Shown here: piece by piece, positions 9,301-21,280 of the stretch
Layout: each line of letters begins with the position of its first letter
How positions within the stretch are numbered: the stretch's first letter is position 1
Assembly: GCA_013176395.1 (NCBI GenBank)
Contig: JABMLP010000017.1
Span: forward strand, 1,178,001 to 1,242,000
DNA from: Venturia oleaginea
Taxonomy: Eukaryota > Ascomycota > Dothideomycetes > Venturiales > Venturiaceae
Direction of reading: 5' to 3'
Length of the DNA stretch: 64,000 nt
The notes under the pieces: model-generated
What the model saw: the letters and a program-made list of their open reading frames with translations, nothing else
Database searches by the model: none
Told to the model about the DNA's origin: nothing
Translations under genes and position numbers: made by a program

Positions 9301-11751
9301 CACCGGGCGTCTGGTGTTTGAGTTGTGTTGAAGGTATTGCCGTTCTAGCAGTGACTCGTCGACTCGGAGCGTTGCAGTGTCATCTGGGGTGATGGACTAG
9401 CCGGGAGATAGTGACTAGATGGTTGCTGTTGTCTTTGGTGGACGCATCGTTCGTGTAGCTTGCTCATGTATTCGTCTGCTTGCTCTGCCGTGGCCGCGAC
9501 GGCGACTCTAGAGATATCTCATCGACGCTGAGGGACGCGCGATGGCCTCTAGAGGCCGGAGCGGCCACTGGCAAAGGTGTTTTGATGATCCTTAGATGAT
9601 ACTTCTGTAAATTCCAAAAATTGAGTTCTCGCTGTGTGTGCTGTTTTTTTTCTTATGAAGATATAGTAAGGAGAGGTTATCTGTCTGTCTTGCTTGCCTA
9701 CAACTTGTTAAAGGTATAAATTCGGGATAGGGGGCCTGTGGCGGGATATTGTCGTAAAAAGCTTAGGTGCGTGGAGGTTTATGACCGATGTTGGCTAGAG
9801 TGTTTGAGGTTGATGTGGATGTAGTTTGAGTATCAATTACAAGATGCGGAATTTATAGCCTCGTACTCAGTAATAGAGCGCCCCTAATAAGATTTCTTTG
9901 TTGTTCCCATTGCAGCTGATATATCCTCGTAGGGAAGAGTGGCTGGTCAGGATCATCTCGAACTGAATTAACAGGGTGAAGCGCGTGTTGTGGGTTTGTG
10001 AGCAGAGTATATAATGGACCAAGTCAGCTGCAATGGATTCATCGATAGACTACTTTCACATCAAACTCTTCATTTCACAATACTCGATTTAGCTTACTCT
10101 GCTTCTATCTTATAATTTCCTTATTCAATACCGCTAGGTTCAATCCTACAAGACGAGACATGCCCGCCCCTCTATAGCGACGAGCCCATCCCCATCCCCA
10201 TCCCCGGCGTAACTTGTACTTACAATGACTGCAAAATACATGCTTGAGGTGTACTTTAGACTCACCACTACTCATCCCCAGTTCGAAAAACTCCACCGCC
10301 ACTTCCCTCACCAATGATTTCACCTCAGGCTCGGCTTGGTCTTTACGTCTTCGACGTTTATTTAAAGGAGATTTCTAACCCACCCACTATATAGCTGATA
10401 TCTCAGCACTCGTTGGTATCGGTATCGCCAACGCCTCTTCCGGAGATAAATCTAGGATAGGATTGGATAGGTCACGGCTCGTGGAATTCGAATTCAGACT
10501 CAAAAATATGAGATTACCATTTACAATCCGCAAGAAGTAAAATAGTCCGTCAGTCCTTGGGTGTTTTTTGATATGAACGGACCGGATTGAGCAAGGAGCT
10601 TTTTCAACTACGCGCTGATTCCGTAGACTTTTGGTATTATTGCATTATTGAGAGCTATGTTTATCTAATACAAGATTCGTAGGGCGACGGCGGACGGCCT
10701 CGCTGTGGCTAAGCTGTGGCTTGAATAAAGCCAAGATTGCTTCTCAGCCAATACTTCACTTCAAATTTGACCAATCGGATTCATTTGACGCAGCCCGACA
10801 TCCATTTGGGCCCCTCCTTACCCAACGATCACACAACCACGTGATGGAAGAAGAATAGAATTTAATTGAGCGAGGAGCTTGTTATTCTTAAGAATCTGAA
10901 TTTCAGATACAATTTTGAGTCCCCGGTCGTTCTTGTTCTTGTTACATACTGTTTCTATAAATTGTAGTGAGATTTTTGTCCGAGTGGAGGGATAGGTTGG
11001 AGGGGTTCCATGTGATTAGGTATTTATTCTGCGGAGCTGGGGGTTACGATTGCGGAGATGGGTAGACTAGGCTTGATTTTAGGGGGAGGGATGAGGTTGA
11101 GGTTATTTCTGGGGTTGTCTTGCATTTGAGGGGTTGAGAGGGATGGGGATGCGGTTATGATGGTGTTGTTTTATGGGTTTGTGGTTGGGGTTGTGGCTGG
11201 GTGAGGGTGAGGTGGATTGGTTTGTTGTCGTATCCTTCCTTTTGAGTGATCTCGGGCTTTTGTCTTTTCCTTTCTTTTCTGGATATGCCGGTTTTGGTCA
11301 AGGCGATGTATGTGTCGAGTGGTACCGTGCAGGCTGAACAGTATTTAGAAAAAGGTGGTTAGAGGCTAGGGTATTGGTTCGGATCCTAGTAGGTCTTGGA
11401 GTCGTGAGCCCATATCTGTCCGTCCGAGGTCGTCGGTTCAGGGCGCCCTACAGACTACACACCTGGTCTCTACCGCGGCGAGACCTACTGACCTTGGTTC
11501 TCTCGTCCAGCGGGAGATGTTTTTACGTAGGTAGCGTGGTTACTACACCGTGTACGCTACTCTTGTATCTTTTAGACCGATAGATGGGCGAACGGTTTCC
11601 CTAAAGTCCGACGGAGGACTATTAATGTCTCTTCCAGTCGCCCTGAAGTTTCCCGCTGCCCGCCGCGTTCGGTTCGAAGGAATGGATCCTAGTGTGAAGT
11701 CATCATCCATTACTCTTGTCATTATTCAATCAGCGGATTCTATCTCCCATT
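9300..11751. other. Gene-poor 2.4 kb
   Basis: No frame here has recognisable protein features. A (CCCATC)n-like short repeat is at about 10190-10205. The segment 11030-11230 is strongly G/T-rich on the plus strand. GGTTC-containing spots near 10137 and 11372 were tested as tRNA B boxes and rejected. Confidence 0.5.
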
Positions 11752-13588
11752 TTATCGAGTCCTCATCGGTGGGCTCTTCGACCGCACAAACGCCTTCAAT
11801 TCTATTGCTCTTGCTCCTTCGTACGTCCTTGATGTTGGCAACGTCGGTGACACTTGTTGGTCATCCCTGAATGGATTCCGCAGAATATCCCACCGTCTCT
11901 CTCCATCCTGACCTTCAGGCGGGTGGTCGGACGTTGTGGAACCCTCGCTGTCTGACCGCCAGAATGTCTCTCTCTCTCTTGCTGTTGCCGTTTGCGTCCT
12001 GCGGTTACTGCCACTCCGCGTCGAATCCGTTTCGCTACAGGCGCACGGTGAATTCGGCTCCATTGTGTATCGTCTCGTGTCTTCAGTTACGTCCACTCTC
12101 GGTGGCTGGTTTCTTCCCGCTCTTGAGTGCCACTCTTCATCGCTTGAACTCGACACTGCTACAACTACAGCGTGATGGTTCTCATGTGAGTCCGGATCGT
12201 TTGAAAGCTTTGGCTCTGGGTGATCCCCGAAGTCTACTTCCCAGCTAACCCTCTGCATAATCTCCAGCCTCCCTCCGTGTGGCGGTTTCGTCAAGGACAG
12301 CTTGACCCTTGGTGTCTTCCCGTCTTCGCGGATCACGTCGATGGCACCAATCTTTTCGTCGAATGTCACCTCCTCGCTGGAGAAGTTTCGCTTAGAGGGT
12401 CCTGAGCTCGTCGACACGTATCCCTTACCTTTGTTGTGGGAGCGGGTGCTTCGACTGCCGGACAGTGAGGCGACCAGTGGTCTGAAGTACATCAACAAGA
12501 ATGGCCGAATGGCGGGGGCACAGGCGCAGATCACAGCGAGGTCGACTTCAACGGCTGCGGCGATCCAAAGTGGGTATGCATACCAAGTCTCGTCGTAACT
12601 GGAAAGCAGTGATTTACAGATGTAGACCGTTCTGCGCCACGTGTGAGCGTTCGTCTTTGATTGACTTTGGAAAACTTGTGGTGTTTTTACCTCACGATGC
12701 CTGCTATTGTCACCACAAACCCGAGACTGAGAAGGACTACCACGCCAATTCTCTGGCGCCGATGCATTTTCAGCCTCATTACCATAGGTATGGGTAGCGT
12801 TGTGATGAGCAGATCAAGAAAACAGTTGATGATGCCACACGCAAGCGTCAAGTGCCCTTCACTCAAACAATTTCCCGTGGATGGGTATATCCAGTAGGCA
12901 GAAATCGGGCTAGAAGATGGTCAGCATGTCTCCTTGAAATGTGGACAAAAGACATTTCCTCACCTGCATTGGAATATAGTAAGAAAGATGAATAAGATGA
13001 AGACCATGGCACTAAAGATTGAAGAGGCATGCAGCACGAGTCTATATGCCTTTAGGGTGGTATCGTGGAGCAGGCGGTAGTAAAAGGAGAGCAAAGATAG
13101 GCGTGTGAAGAATGTTGCAATTGAGAAGAAGAGTTTCGCTGCCAGGGCTATCTGTGCAAGCGATTCGATTTTGGTAAATGGTACATCCCATATGTGTCGA
13201 TCCCTAAGTATCATATTAGGTCATGAAGTGGGGGTATTAGTAGAGACTTACCAGTAGTACTTCTTGTTCGCGAGGACCACACATGTCGTCAATCCAATAG
13301 TGAAGAACTTGTGTCAGGTATCAGCCTCTGGATAATGTAGTTGATTGTTCATACAGTCGTCAGGTCAGCATCAATTTTGCAACTTACCGTCGCGATTAGT
13401 ATGAACCAATCGTCAGCACCCATCCATCTCTTGATAAAGACACGCGTGTATACACGCAGAGCGACAAATGCAACAGTGATTCCAATTAGTATCACATTGG
13501 TGTACAGCAGCGCCGGGCCTCTTGTTTTAGGGTTTGTGTAGTTTGGGAACGGGAAATGAGCGATGACCTCTATCGGAACGTCCCTCAT
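11752..13588 (-). CDS. PTH11-like / fungal rhodopsin-domain integral membrane receptor
   Basis: Five exons, 13388-13588, 13252-13307, 12964-13203, 12691-12909 and 11752-12631, join in frame to about 531 residues. The seven-helix fungal rhodopsin-type domain (Pfam family of PTH11-like receptors) covers roughly residues 1-310. Landmarks are PNYTNPKTRGP at the N-terminus, RVYTRVFIKRWMGADDWF after helix 2, WDRHIWDVP, LAAKLFFSIATFFTRLSLLSFYYRL, the FQC-x-P-x-x-AYW loop, GIVRTVYICKSLL, and WIAAAVEVDLAVICACAP before the last helix. The remaining 220 residues form a polar, Ser/Arg-rich cytoplasmic tail. Such proteins sit in the plasma membrane; PTH11 itself senses surface cues in Magnaporthe, but the ligand here is unknown. 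The first exon is 201 nt, the same as in the damaged paralogue at 57629-59148. Confidence 0.87.
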
Positions 13589-14832
13589 AGTGGTAGCTTC
13601 GCGCTCTCACAGAGAAGCATTCAAAGCTCACGATACAGGTCTAAGCAAAAAAGAAACACGAGGACAGTGAAGCGGCTGTCCAGCAACCGGGAGAGGAGGC
13701 GAGAACATGAGGGGGACTATTGTCTTAACAATAGCGATACCAAGCTTCTACCAAGGTCGTACCATGTAGGAAAGAACCCCCAACCCAAGTCTTGGTAGAA
13801 AATAGATTGCTTGCCCGGCCAGCTACCCCAGGATTGAGCACGGTTGCTCGTCCCGGGTCGGTTCCTAATGCATGACAGGTAGTCGACGGCAGCTAGAAGT
13901 ATCTGAGTGCAAGAGAGCTTGATGTGATCCTGTGTGCGAGCTGGTAGGCAAGGACCATGGATGAACGGCTTGATGGAACTTGCAGCATGGCGGCTACTCA
14001 GGCTGGCAGCCAGGCAGATGCACGGCTGGGTGTTCTTATTGTTCTTATTTTACACAGTAGTACAGTGCTCTTCAGGGAAGTTCAGGTCTTTGGCCCCGGA
14101 AAGGCGAGCAGACGCGAGATGCGATGGGAGTGGAGGATCCGAGCGAGCGGTCAGATCAGGCATGATCCCAGTCGCATCTGTGACAGTCCAGGTGCCAAGG
14201 TGGCTGAGCTGAGCACCCGGAAGACACGGAGAGCTGAATTTTCTTTCTTACTTTGACGCCTCCACCCATCACAGACGATCACTAAGTACTTCAATTCTTT
14301 CGAAACCTCGGGGGATATCGGTTCGCCTCAACCAACAATCTAAAACACAAAGCCTCGCGGGCATCATGCCACATTGTGCAGTCAGTGCAAGAGTAGGAAA
14401 TAACAGTTTACTTGATAGCAATTTGAGAGAAAAGAAGGCAAGCTGACGTTATAGCTAGTATTCAGCGTCAAATAAATGAATGCAGATGGAAGAGTGCAAG
14501 GGAAGGGTTAAGTACAGACAGGATTGCCTTTCAAGAACATCTTAGAGCCCGTGTCTATGGTGTTTTGTGACACCTGCATTCTGCATTGGGCCCGTCACAA
14601 GATAAATTGGAAATTGGTTTGGCGGAAAAGACACGGATTCATAGCCCGTTCGCATACCATCTATTCCCAATCCCAATTCATTCGTCCGTCCATAGAATCT
14701 TTGGTGTTACGTACAAAGGAGGCCTATAGTTCATTTCGCATTCAGCATTCCTCGTCTATTTTATCCCCATTTCATTAGCTATTCAATCCATACTTCGAGA
14801 TGCATGGTGAACCATCAACTTTGCTCTCGAAT
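13589..14832. other. Intergenic, no gene seen
   Basis: This lies between the receptor start and the 3' end of pyruvate kinase. It holds the receptor promoter and the pyruvate kinase 3' region. Short frames around 13934-14256 show no protein-like features. Confidence 0.5.
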
Positions 14833-16946
14833 TTAATCCTGCTCCAACCCAAGGTCCTCGGTCGCTGGCACAATACGGAGGGTGTTGGTGTGACCCATTC
14901 CACCTCTCCATCCTTGGACACATACGACGGCATCACCACGCTGCAAGACACCGAGCTTCATGGCGCTAGTGATACCGTGCTTGAGGCGACGGTCGACATC
15001 CTCTTGCCATGGAACCTCGTTGAAGTCTGGTTTCGCCTCCTTGAAGTGGAATGGATAGACACCACGATACAAGTGGGAGTACTGTTAACCGCGATTAGCT
15101 TCTAATACGTGCCTCAATGGATATGACACATCCAACTCCACGTTGATCGTCCTGAATCTCTGGCAAACACTTCTTGAAATGGCCAGAGATTATCCGATCG
15201 TATCAAGCTGGAAAGTATATACTAAAGTAGGTGATAGACTTACTCTTGATGCGCACTCATTTCGGGTGACCATGATAATGGGGCAGACTGGACGGTACTT
15301 GGCTACGAGACGAGCTGTCTTTCCGCTGCAGATTTGTTAGCATATGCTCCTCAAAAGAAACAAAGTTGAACGAACCTGGTAGTAAGAACGACGATGGCAC
15401 CGGCGTTCTGCTCGAGACTGGCACTGACAGCAGCCATTGCGCAAGTCTCGGTGGTTGGGACAGGAACCTCTGCCAATCTTCTCAACTCATCAAATGCACT
15501 GACGTATGGGATGGCGATTTCAGCCAGCAAGCAGGTGGAGTGCATCATGGTCACAGCCTCGATAGGGTAGTCACCCTTGGCAGTCTCGCCTGACAACATC
15601 ACACAGTCAGCACCATCCAAGACGGCGTTACCGACATCGCTGACTTCCGCACGGGTTGGGCGAGGGTTGTACGTCATAGACTCCAACATTTGGGTTGCGC
15701 AAATGACTGGCTTTCCGACGATGTTGCACTTGGTAATCATCATCTTCTGGGCAATGAAGACCTGCGCTGGTGGAATCTCGATACCGAGATCACCACGAGC
15801 AACCATAACACCGTCCGTCTCTTTCAAGATCTCGTCGAAGTTGTTGACACCCTGCTGGTTTTCAATCTTGGCGATGATCTGAATGTCCTTGCCGTCTTCA
15901 CCGAGAACCTCTCGGATGGCTGTAATGTCGCTGCCTTGTCGGATGAATGAAGCAAAGACCATGTCGACGCCATTCTTGACACCGAATCTCAAATCTGCCT
16001 TGTCCTTCTCTGACAATGGTGGCAGATCGACGTCTGTCTTTGGCAGGTTGACACCCTTGCGCGAAGAGATCTTGCCGTTGTTCATGCACTTGCACTTGAC
16101 GGTCTTCTCGTCGGTGACCTCGAGGACTTCGAAAGAGAGGACGCCGTCGTCGACGAAGATGACTCGGCCGGGTTGGATCACTTTGGTGATGTTCTTGTAG
16201 TCGACGTACCTGTGTCGGAGTTAGTTTTAATTCCCAGCAGAATTGGCGCAGATCAATATACATGTTCTGGTCGTCACTAGCAGTGGCATATTTCTCGTCG
16301 GTGGTGATGTTGATGATGGCACCAGCCTTGATTGGAAGGTCGGCATCGCCAACAGTGTTTCCTGTTCGGATTTCTGGGCCCTTGGTGTCCAAAGCGATAG
16401 CTAGAGGTCTGCCTGGAAATTCCTTTTCTGCTGCCTTGGCATTGTCTATGACCGATTGGTGGTACTTGGCGTGGTGTAAGTATGCGTCGGAGTCCGAAGG
16501 TGCATGTTTCGAAAGCTTACCTCGTACGACCCATGGGAGAAGTTCATGCGAACAACATTGAGACCAACTTGGAAATGTTAGCTGAGACTCGAGAAATGAT
16601 AGCTGAGGTTGGGCTTACCTTTACGGAGGTCGTTGATTCTCTGCACAGAGTTGGTCTTTGGTCCTATGAGTTGTCAGCTTGTAGTTCGAGCGGCCGCGGA
16701 GCAAATATTTGCTTTTCTTCACCACCAGCACCAAATTCGAATTGCTAGTGTATGGAAGAGAAAGCAGACATTTGATCTCCGAAGCTGGAGGATAGCAGAT
16801 AGCGCGCCGTGAGAGATGTGCGTACCAATTGTGCAGATAATGGAGGTCCGGCGGTAGTTTCGTGGAGGAGCGTACTCAGTGTTGAGCTGAGCAAGCCACT
16901 CAATTCGAGTGCGGCCAGCGTTCAGATGGTCCAAAGCGTTTGCCAT
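14833..16946 (-). CDS. Pyruvate kinase
   Basis: Seven exons, 16826-16946, 16619-16663, 16521-16567, 16262-16464, 15376-16209, 15244-15325 and 14833-15081, give 526 residues, the usual fungal length. The enzyme makes pyruvate and ATP from phosphoenolpyruvate in cytosolic glycolysis. Clear motifs are [56 protein letters not shown] (catalytic Lys region), [48 protein letters not shown] and the allosteric-domain stretch [13 protein letters not shown]. The C-terminal part keeps [15 protein letters not shown] of the fructose-1,6-bisphosphate site. Intron 6 (162 nt) is long for this locus because it contains a copy of the dispersed palindrome. The gene is divergent from the DUF1748 gene. Confidence 0.96.
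15145..15200 (+). repeat. Dispersed palindrome, copy 1 (pyruvate kinase intron 6)
   Basis: AATCTCTGGC (15155-15164) and GCCAGAGATT (15182-15191) form a perfect 10-bp inverted repeat around a 17-nt loop. Outer bases GATCG/CGATC extend the symmetry. It shares the CTGGC...GCCAG core with the other copies listed here. Confidence 0.7.
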
Positions 16947-17509
16947 TGTGATATGAGGCTTATCGGTTCAGAGAGTGTAGAATTGTTGGTGTGGGAAGTG
17001 TTGAGAGCTTGAAACTTTGTCCGGGATAGCTTAACATGTACTGCTGTGGGTTTGTCGCGGTTGTGCTTAGCTGAGGATTGGGATATTGATGAGGTGAAGG
17101 AGGGATGGAGCTGGGCAGCTTGGGGCTTTCTTATGGATCTTCTTCAGAGCGAGAAGAAAGATGCACGTCTACGTAGTCACTCAACGGAGGGGTCGTGGGT
17201 CAATCATAATTTTTCTTTTTTTAGTCTTGGGAGACCCCCACTATCGCTGGAGGGAGCTCAACCATCCAAACAGAGCTAGACGCCGATGAAGTCGGCCTGA
17301 TCGCCGGGCACCCCACCAACTTGTCCTGAGGCACGTACGGGCCAAGAGTCAAGCTTATGAGACGGCAAAGACATGCTGCAAGGGCGACCTAATTAATCAC
17401 CCCAGGACTTAAACACCGCAGACAAGACAACCACGAGACAGCCACAAGACAACAATTCGCGCACTCTCACAAACCTCGCACATACCCTACCGCAAACTCA
17501 AAACTCATC
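16947..17509. promoter_or_regulatory. Divergent promoter region, pyruvate kinase / DUF1748 gene
   Basis: These 563 bp separate the two start codons. Pyrimidine- and A-rich stretches near 17400-17510 probably form the DUF1748 leader. No specific factor site can be named from sequence alone. Confidence 0.4.
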
Positions 17510-17966
17510 ATGGTCGTATGTGCTCGCCCGTGGCGTCTGTCTTCCTCGTACCATGTGTTACTAACCGCGGAAACAGCTCGGCAGAATAACCCACTACGCC
17601 GTTGATGCGGTTCTGCGTATGTCCATTCCCATATGTTCTTGCCAATTGCCATGTTAATCAATCGTAGTATCCGCTTTCCTCGCTGGAGTAAAACGATCCA
17701 CCGGCTTAACGTGAGCATCCCCTTCCAGCCTCACCTCCTCTCACCGACATTTTGATTTCGCCTCGACACCGAGCAAAGAGAAGAAAGGCCATTGGCTAAC
17801 CTTTCCCAATCTTATGGGACCTAGACCTAGTCTTAAATCGGAAGACATGACAAAATCTACAGACGTCAAAAAATGGATCGACAACTACCTCTGGGTTGGC
17901 GAGGTGGTCATGGACCAGAGCGTGGCTCTGATGAGCTCGAGCGGATATTTTGAGAGGAAGAGATGA
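17510..17966 (+). CDS. DUF1748 micro-protein (fungal, mitochondrial-type)
   Basis: Four small exons, 17510-17515, 17577-17616, 17668-17710 and 17831-17966, join in frame to 74 residues. The protein begins MV-LGRITHYAVDAVL, continues with SAFLAGVKRSTGLT, and ends TDVKKWIDNYLWVGE followed by VVMDQSVALMSSSGYFERKR. This is the signature of the fungal DUF1748 family, which includes small yeast proteins assigned to mitochondria. Function is unknown; one or two short hydrophobic helices suggest membrane association. Only six coding bases (ATG GTC) lie in exon 1, so automated calls may miss the gene. Donors GTATGT, GTATGT and GTGAGC and acceptors CAG, TAG and TAG support the model. Confidence 0.85.
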
Positions 17967-19940
17967 TATATGGTTGATTATGCGGTACCCGTTGGATGGC
18001 GAAGGCGTTCTAGGCGACACATGGACAGGGTACGATCCTCTAGGACTGCAGGACAACACTCTTCTTCTTCTCACGTTATGAAATGATATCCAAGTTTTTC
18101 ACGGTCGATTCTCGCGAGTCGTTGAATGGATTCATGCACTCATCACTCCGGCATCAAGCTTGTTTCCATGGCGAAAATGCAACCAGTTCAGATGTCGAAT
18201 GTCTTCAGGAATACATCGGCAGATTCTTGTTATCATAGGTGTCCAGCAAGGGCCGTCTTTGTTGAGAGTGGCAGGGCTCCCTTCTGCTGACTTTTCTTTT
18301 CAACGCACGTAAGTTTGCTTTGTGGCCTATCAAAACAGATATCGGTTTCTCAAAGCTTAATTCTGCTCAGTGACCCAGTATGCCCCCTGACAGCTCCTCA
18401 TTTACAGTTTAATATCGACAAGTTTCTGGCAATTTCAATACCAAGTTGCCAGAAATTAATGGACATGAGTGAATACTGCGTATTGAAAAGAATCGTATCA
18501 AAGGTTTGGAGGGCATTTTCCTTTTTGCTATATCAAAGAGTGCCCAACAAGGGCGATAATGCAAGTTTTTCCTTCTAAACCCTTTGTTCTTACCATTTCC
18601 TCGACTTGCGCACCGTGCTGCTTCTCTGCAACATGTCAGCATAACATACCAGTTTCCCTATTCATCCGCATACCTCTCGCTCGTCAATGTTGTAGCAAAA
18701 CTACTTCTACCGCCATAGCACCGCTCGTTCACTAACATTTGTAATATCAGGTTGGATAAATCTTCCAGTCGATATCGCTCCGCCAATTCTAGAAACATCG
18801 AAGGATGCACATGCACCACGTCATGACAGCCTCATGTCCATCGAGACGACTGCGTGTGTGTATACTGGCATCTCGTTTCGTCTCCTCCTGGACAATCATA
18901 CTGCAACACCTCATTGATCAATCGCGCCACTCGCTCGTTCCTCGCAGACACTGGCACCGTTTTTGTTACAAGCGTGCAAACTTCGAGGCTAAAAGAGCTT
19001 TTGCAAAGCAGGGTCCAGTTCTGGGGATGTGGCATCATCTTCTTGCTTCTTCTCGGCGCCCGTTCTGATCATGAAGAAGGTACGAGAGTCTATTGGCCGC
19101 TATTAGCAAATCTGAAGACACGCATGAACATCAGAGCGCAACCGGTGGGTTGTGAATGGCGGGTGCTGAGGCGATATGGCCAATTCCTCTCTTCTTTTCG
19201 GTGACCTTTCAACTTGGGATCACGATTTCTATTTTGATCCATTTGGCGATCACTGTGGTTTAAAGCCTGGCCGTTTCGCCTGTAGAGTTACCGGAACAAT
19301 ATCCGTGTTGATGTCGAGCTAAGCGCAAGCTAACCATGGTGACTATAGGGCAACCATGTTGTATCATGTCGACGCGCGTGTGGATTCCCTGCTGCCTTGA
19401 AGTATGATGCTTGATGCTATTGTCTCAAGACCTATGAACTAGCCCAAGATACAGTTAAAGGGCCTAGAATCAAGAGAAATACACCCTTATCGTTGTCAAA
19501 ATTGAGAGATCTGGAAGTGTGCGCTATCTTCTGCGGTAATGACTTCTTTGATTTGGAACAACGTAAGTTGATATTTATGATGTTATGATCCTTCGCTGAC
19601 TTTGCCTTCATGTTGGCCCTACTTGTGCCTTGAAGTGCCTTTCAATGTGCAAATTCAAGAATCGTCACATCCTCTCAACTTGTTTGATGCAACGAACTAA
19701 GTGCTTGGTTAGACCATGGATCATATCTCCTCCTGGGTGTACTCACCATATTGCAGTATCTGCACTCAATCTCCATCCTGTTTGCTCTGCTGCGATGAAC
19801 GTCAAGTGAATGTACGGTCACTGTGGTGTCCGGACCACCCGAAGCATCCCCGAGCACGCCTAAATACTATCCTCTCCGTCCATACACTCGCCCATCGATT
19901 CTTCTTCAAGCTCCATCTTGATAGCGGTCGATCTAGCATC
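17967..19940. other. Intergenic, 2 kb, no gene seen
   Basis: No frame has convincing composition or motifs. One copy of the dispersed palindrome lies at 18411-18458 (listed separately). Confidence 0.5.
18411..18458 (+). repeat. Dispersed palindrome, copy 2 (intergenic, best preserved core)
   Basis: TTTCTGGCAA (18423-18432) and TTGCCAGAAA (18446-18455) are perfect inverted repeats 13 nt apart. Flanks read AATATCGAC on the left and TTAATGG on the right. This copy defines the core used to recognise the family. Confidence 0.8.
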
Positions 19941-20750
19941 CTATTCATTTGGCTGCTTGCCCTTCGATCTGATGCGTCTCTTGCTCTTCTTGGACGTCGG
20001 CTTGTTCACTTCGGCGTCTCCAGCCAGTTTCTGAAGTTTTTTAATATAGGCGACCAGACTGGCTTGTACAATGTGCATTTCACATCCGTGGTATGCCCCT
20101 TCCACAACCTTCACCTCCAGCTGTACTCCACAGCATCTGAACAGGTGCAGAATCTCCAAGTGCCACCTGAACCGTTTCGTGTCCTCGCAGCGAAGCCTGG
20201 TCATGTACCTTCCATCCGTTCTGATCTCGACGATGAGTTTCGTGGGGTTGCCTGACTTGCGAACGGCAGACATGAAGTACTTCGCATGCTTTTCGAAGTC
20301 CTTGTCCCCGATAGCTCGTGTACTCAGGCTTCGGAGTTCTTTCTCCAGAGACGTAGAATTGATCTGGAGCCGGACCGTCTTAAAGTTGAACAGGGAATTC
20401 TCGAGGGTTTCCTCTGCGGCAATCTGTAGGCGAGCCGGGACTCTACGAGTATATGGAGGAGTCCAATCGCATCCGAATGCTTCGAGTCTTGTCATTTTGC
20501 TTTGACTGAAGGCGGCATCGCGGTGAGCCAAATTGACGGATACGATTACGTTCCTGCCAAACACGTCTTTGGCGCGTTTATTGAGTCGGCGGCTGACGCT
20601 CATGAGATTGCAGAGGTCTATTGCTCTGCTGTGCTGCTGTCTAAAAAACCAATTTATGACTATTGGCAGCTTGTGCGGCAGCGGCAGCGGCAGCGGCAGC
20701 AACAGCTCGAAGATCTTGTCTAGGATTTCTGTAGGTAAGGTGCTGATCAT
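19941..20750 (-). CDS. F-box-like hypothetical protein
   Basis: A single-exon frame of 269 residues. It starts MISTLPTEILDKIFELLLPL, an F-box-like helix (LP-x-E-I-x-x-x-I), followed by an LPLPLPLP run coded by a GGCAGC-type repeat and a segment LCNLMSVSRRLNKRAKDVFG that resembles the second half of fungal F-box domains. The middle has no known domain, and the tail is Lys/Arg-rich (KKSKRRIRSKGK), suggesting nuclear targeting. F-box proteins recruit substrates to SCF ubiquitin ligases; this role is inferred from the N-terminus only. Confidence 0.65.
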   Translation of the reverse strand: MISTLPTEILDKIFELLLPLPLPLPHKLPIVINWFFRQQHSRAIDLCNLMSVSRRLNKRAKDVFGRNVIVSVNLAHRDAAFSQSKMTRLEAFGCDWTPPYTRRVPARLQIAAEETLENSLFNFKTVRLQINSTSLEKELRSLSTRAIGDKDFEKHAKYFMSAVRKSGNPTKLIVEIRTDGRYMTRLRCEDTKRFRWHLEILHLFRCCGVQLEVKVVEGAYHGCEMHIVQASLVAYIKKLQKLAGDAEVNKPTSKKSKRRIRSKGKQPNE

Positions 20751-21280
20751 GTCTTTGGGTGGACCAGTCCTAATTGTTACTTAAGGTTAGAGAACAACAC
20801 CTGAAGAGAGGAGAACGGATTAGACTACAAATCGGATTTAGTGCTGTTATCAGGCTCAACTGGATTGCTCAGAGCGACTTTCACTTTCTTCCGTGGGCGC
20901 CCCATGGCGAGTCAATGGGTGGTGGTGAAGAGCGTGGTGTTGTGTGTTGTTGAGGCGAGAAAAGTGACTGCGAACGCGGACTTCAGTCGATCGCAAAATC
21001 ACGTCATCACGTGTGTCTATCAGGCAGTATTCTGTATCAAGTCATTGTGAGCGATTATTATTTCTGCTTTGTCCTTTGTGCATCAACGTGACCATTCTTC
21101 AAGTTATGTTTACTGACTGACTGACTGACTAGAATAAACGACGCCCGCAATTCCGCTGATCCGAAGTACACCATCGTCCATCTCCTCTTCGACAACATGC
21201 CTCCCTTCGTCACCCTCCCAAACGCCAAAGTCATCTCAGAACATCGTCAACAAGTAACGTCCTACGAACACGATTAGTAC
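20751..21280. other. Intergenic with CTGA microsatellite
   Basis: A (CTGA)5-like run is at about 21113-21131. A short plus-strand frame starting MPPFVTLPNAK near 21198 ends within 30 codons and is not called. Confidence 0.5.

Noticed and set aside
10130..10160. GGTTCAATCC resembling a tRNA B box
   Set aside because: No A box at the right distance and no cloverleaf: the preceding 70 bases form neither acceptor nor anticodon stems.
11290..11400. Possible tRNA with GGTTCGGATCC and an A-box-like GTCGAGTGG
   Set aside because: The T arm has mismatches at two of five pairs and the acceptor stem cannot be closed.
11752..13588. Searching the intact PTH11-like gene for a stop like that in its paralogue
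   Set aside because: The homologous Trp codon is intact and all five exons join without stops.
13934..14256. Overlapping short frames of about 95 codons
   Set aside because: Residue use looks random, there are no splice partners or motifs, and the region lies in the promoter/3' flank zone.
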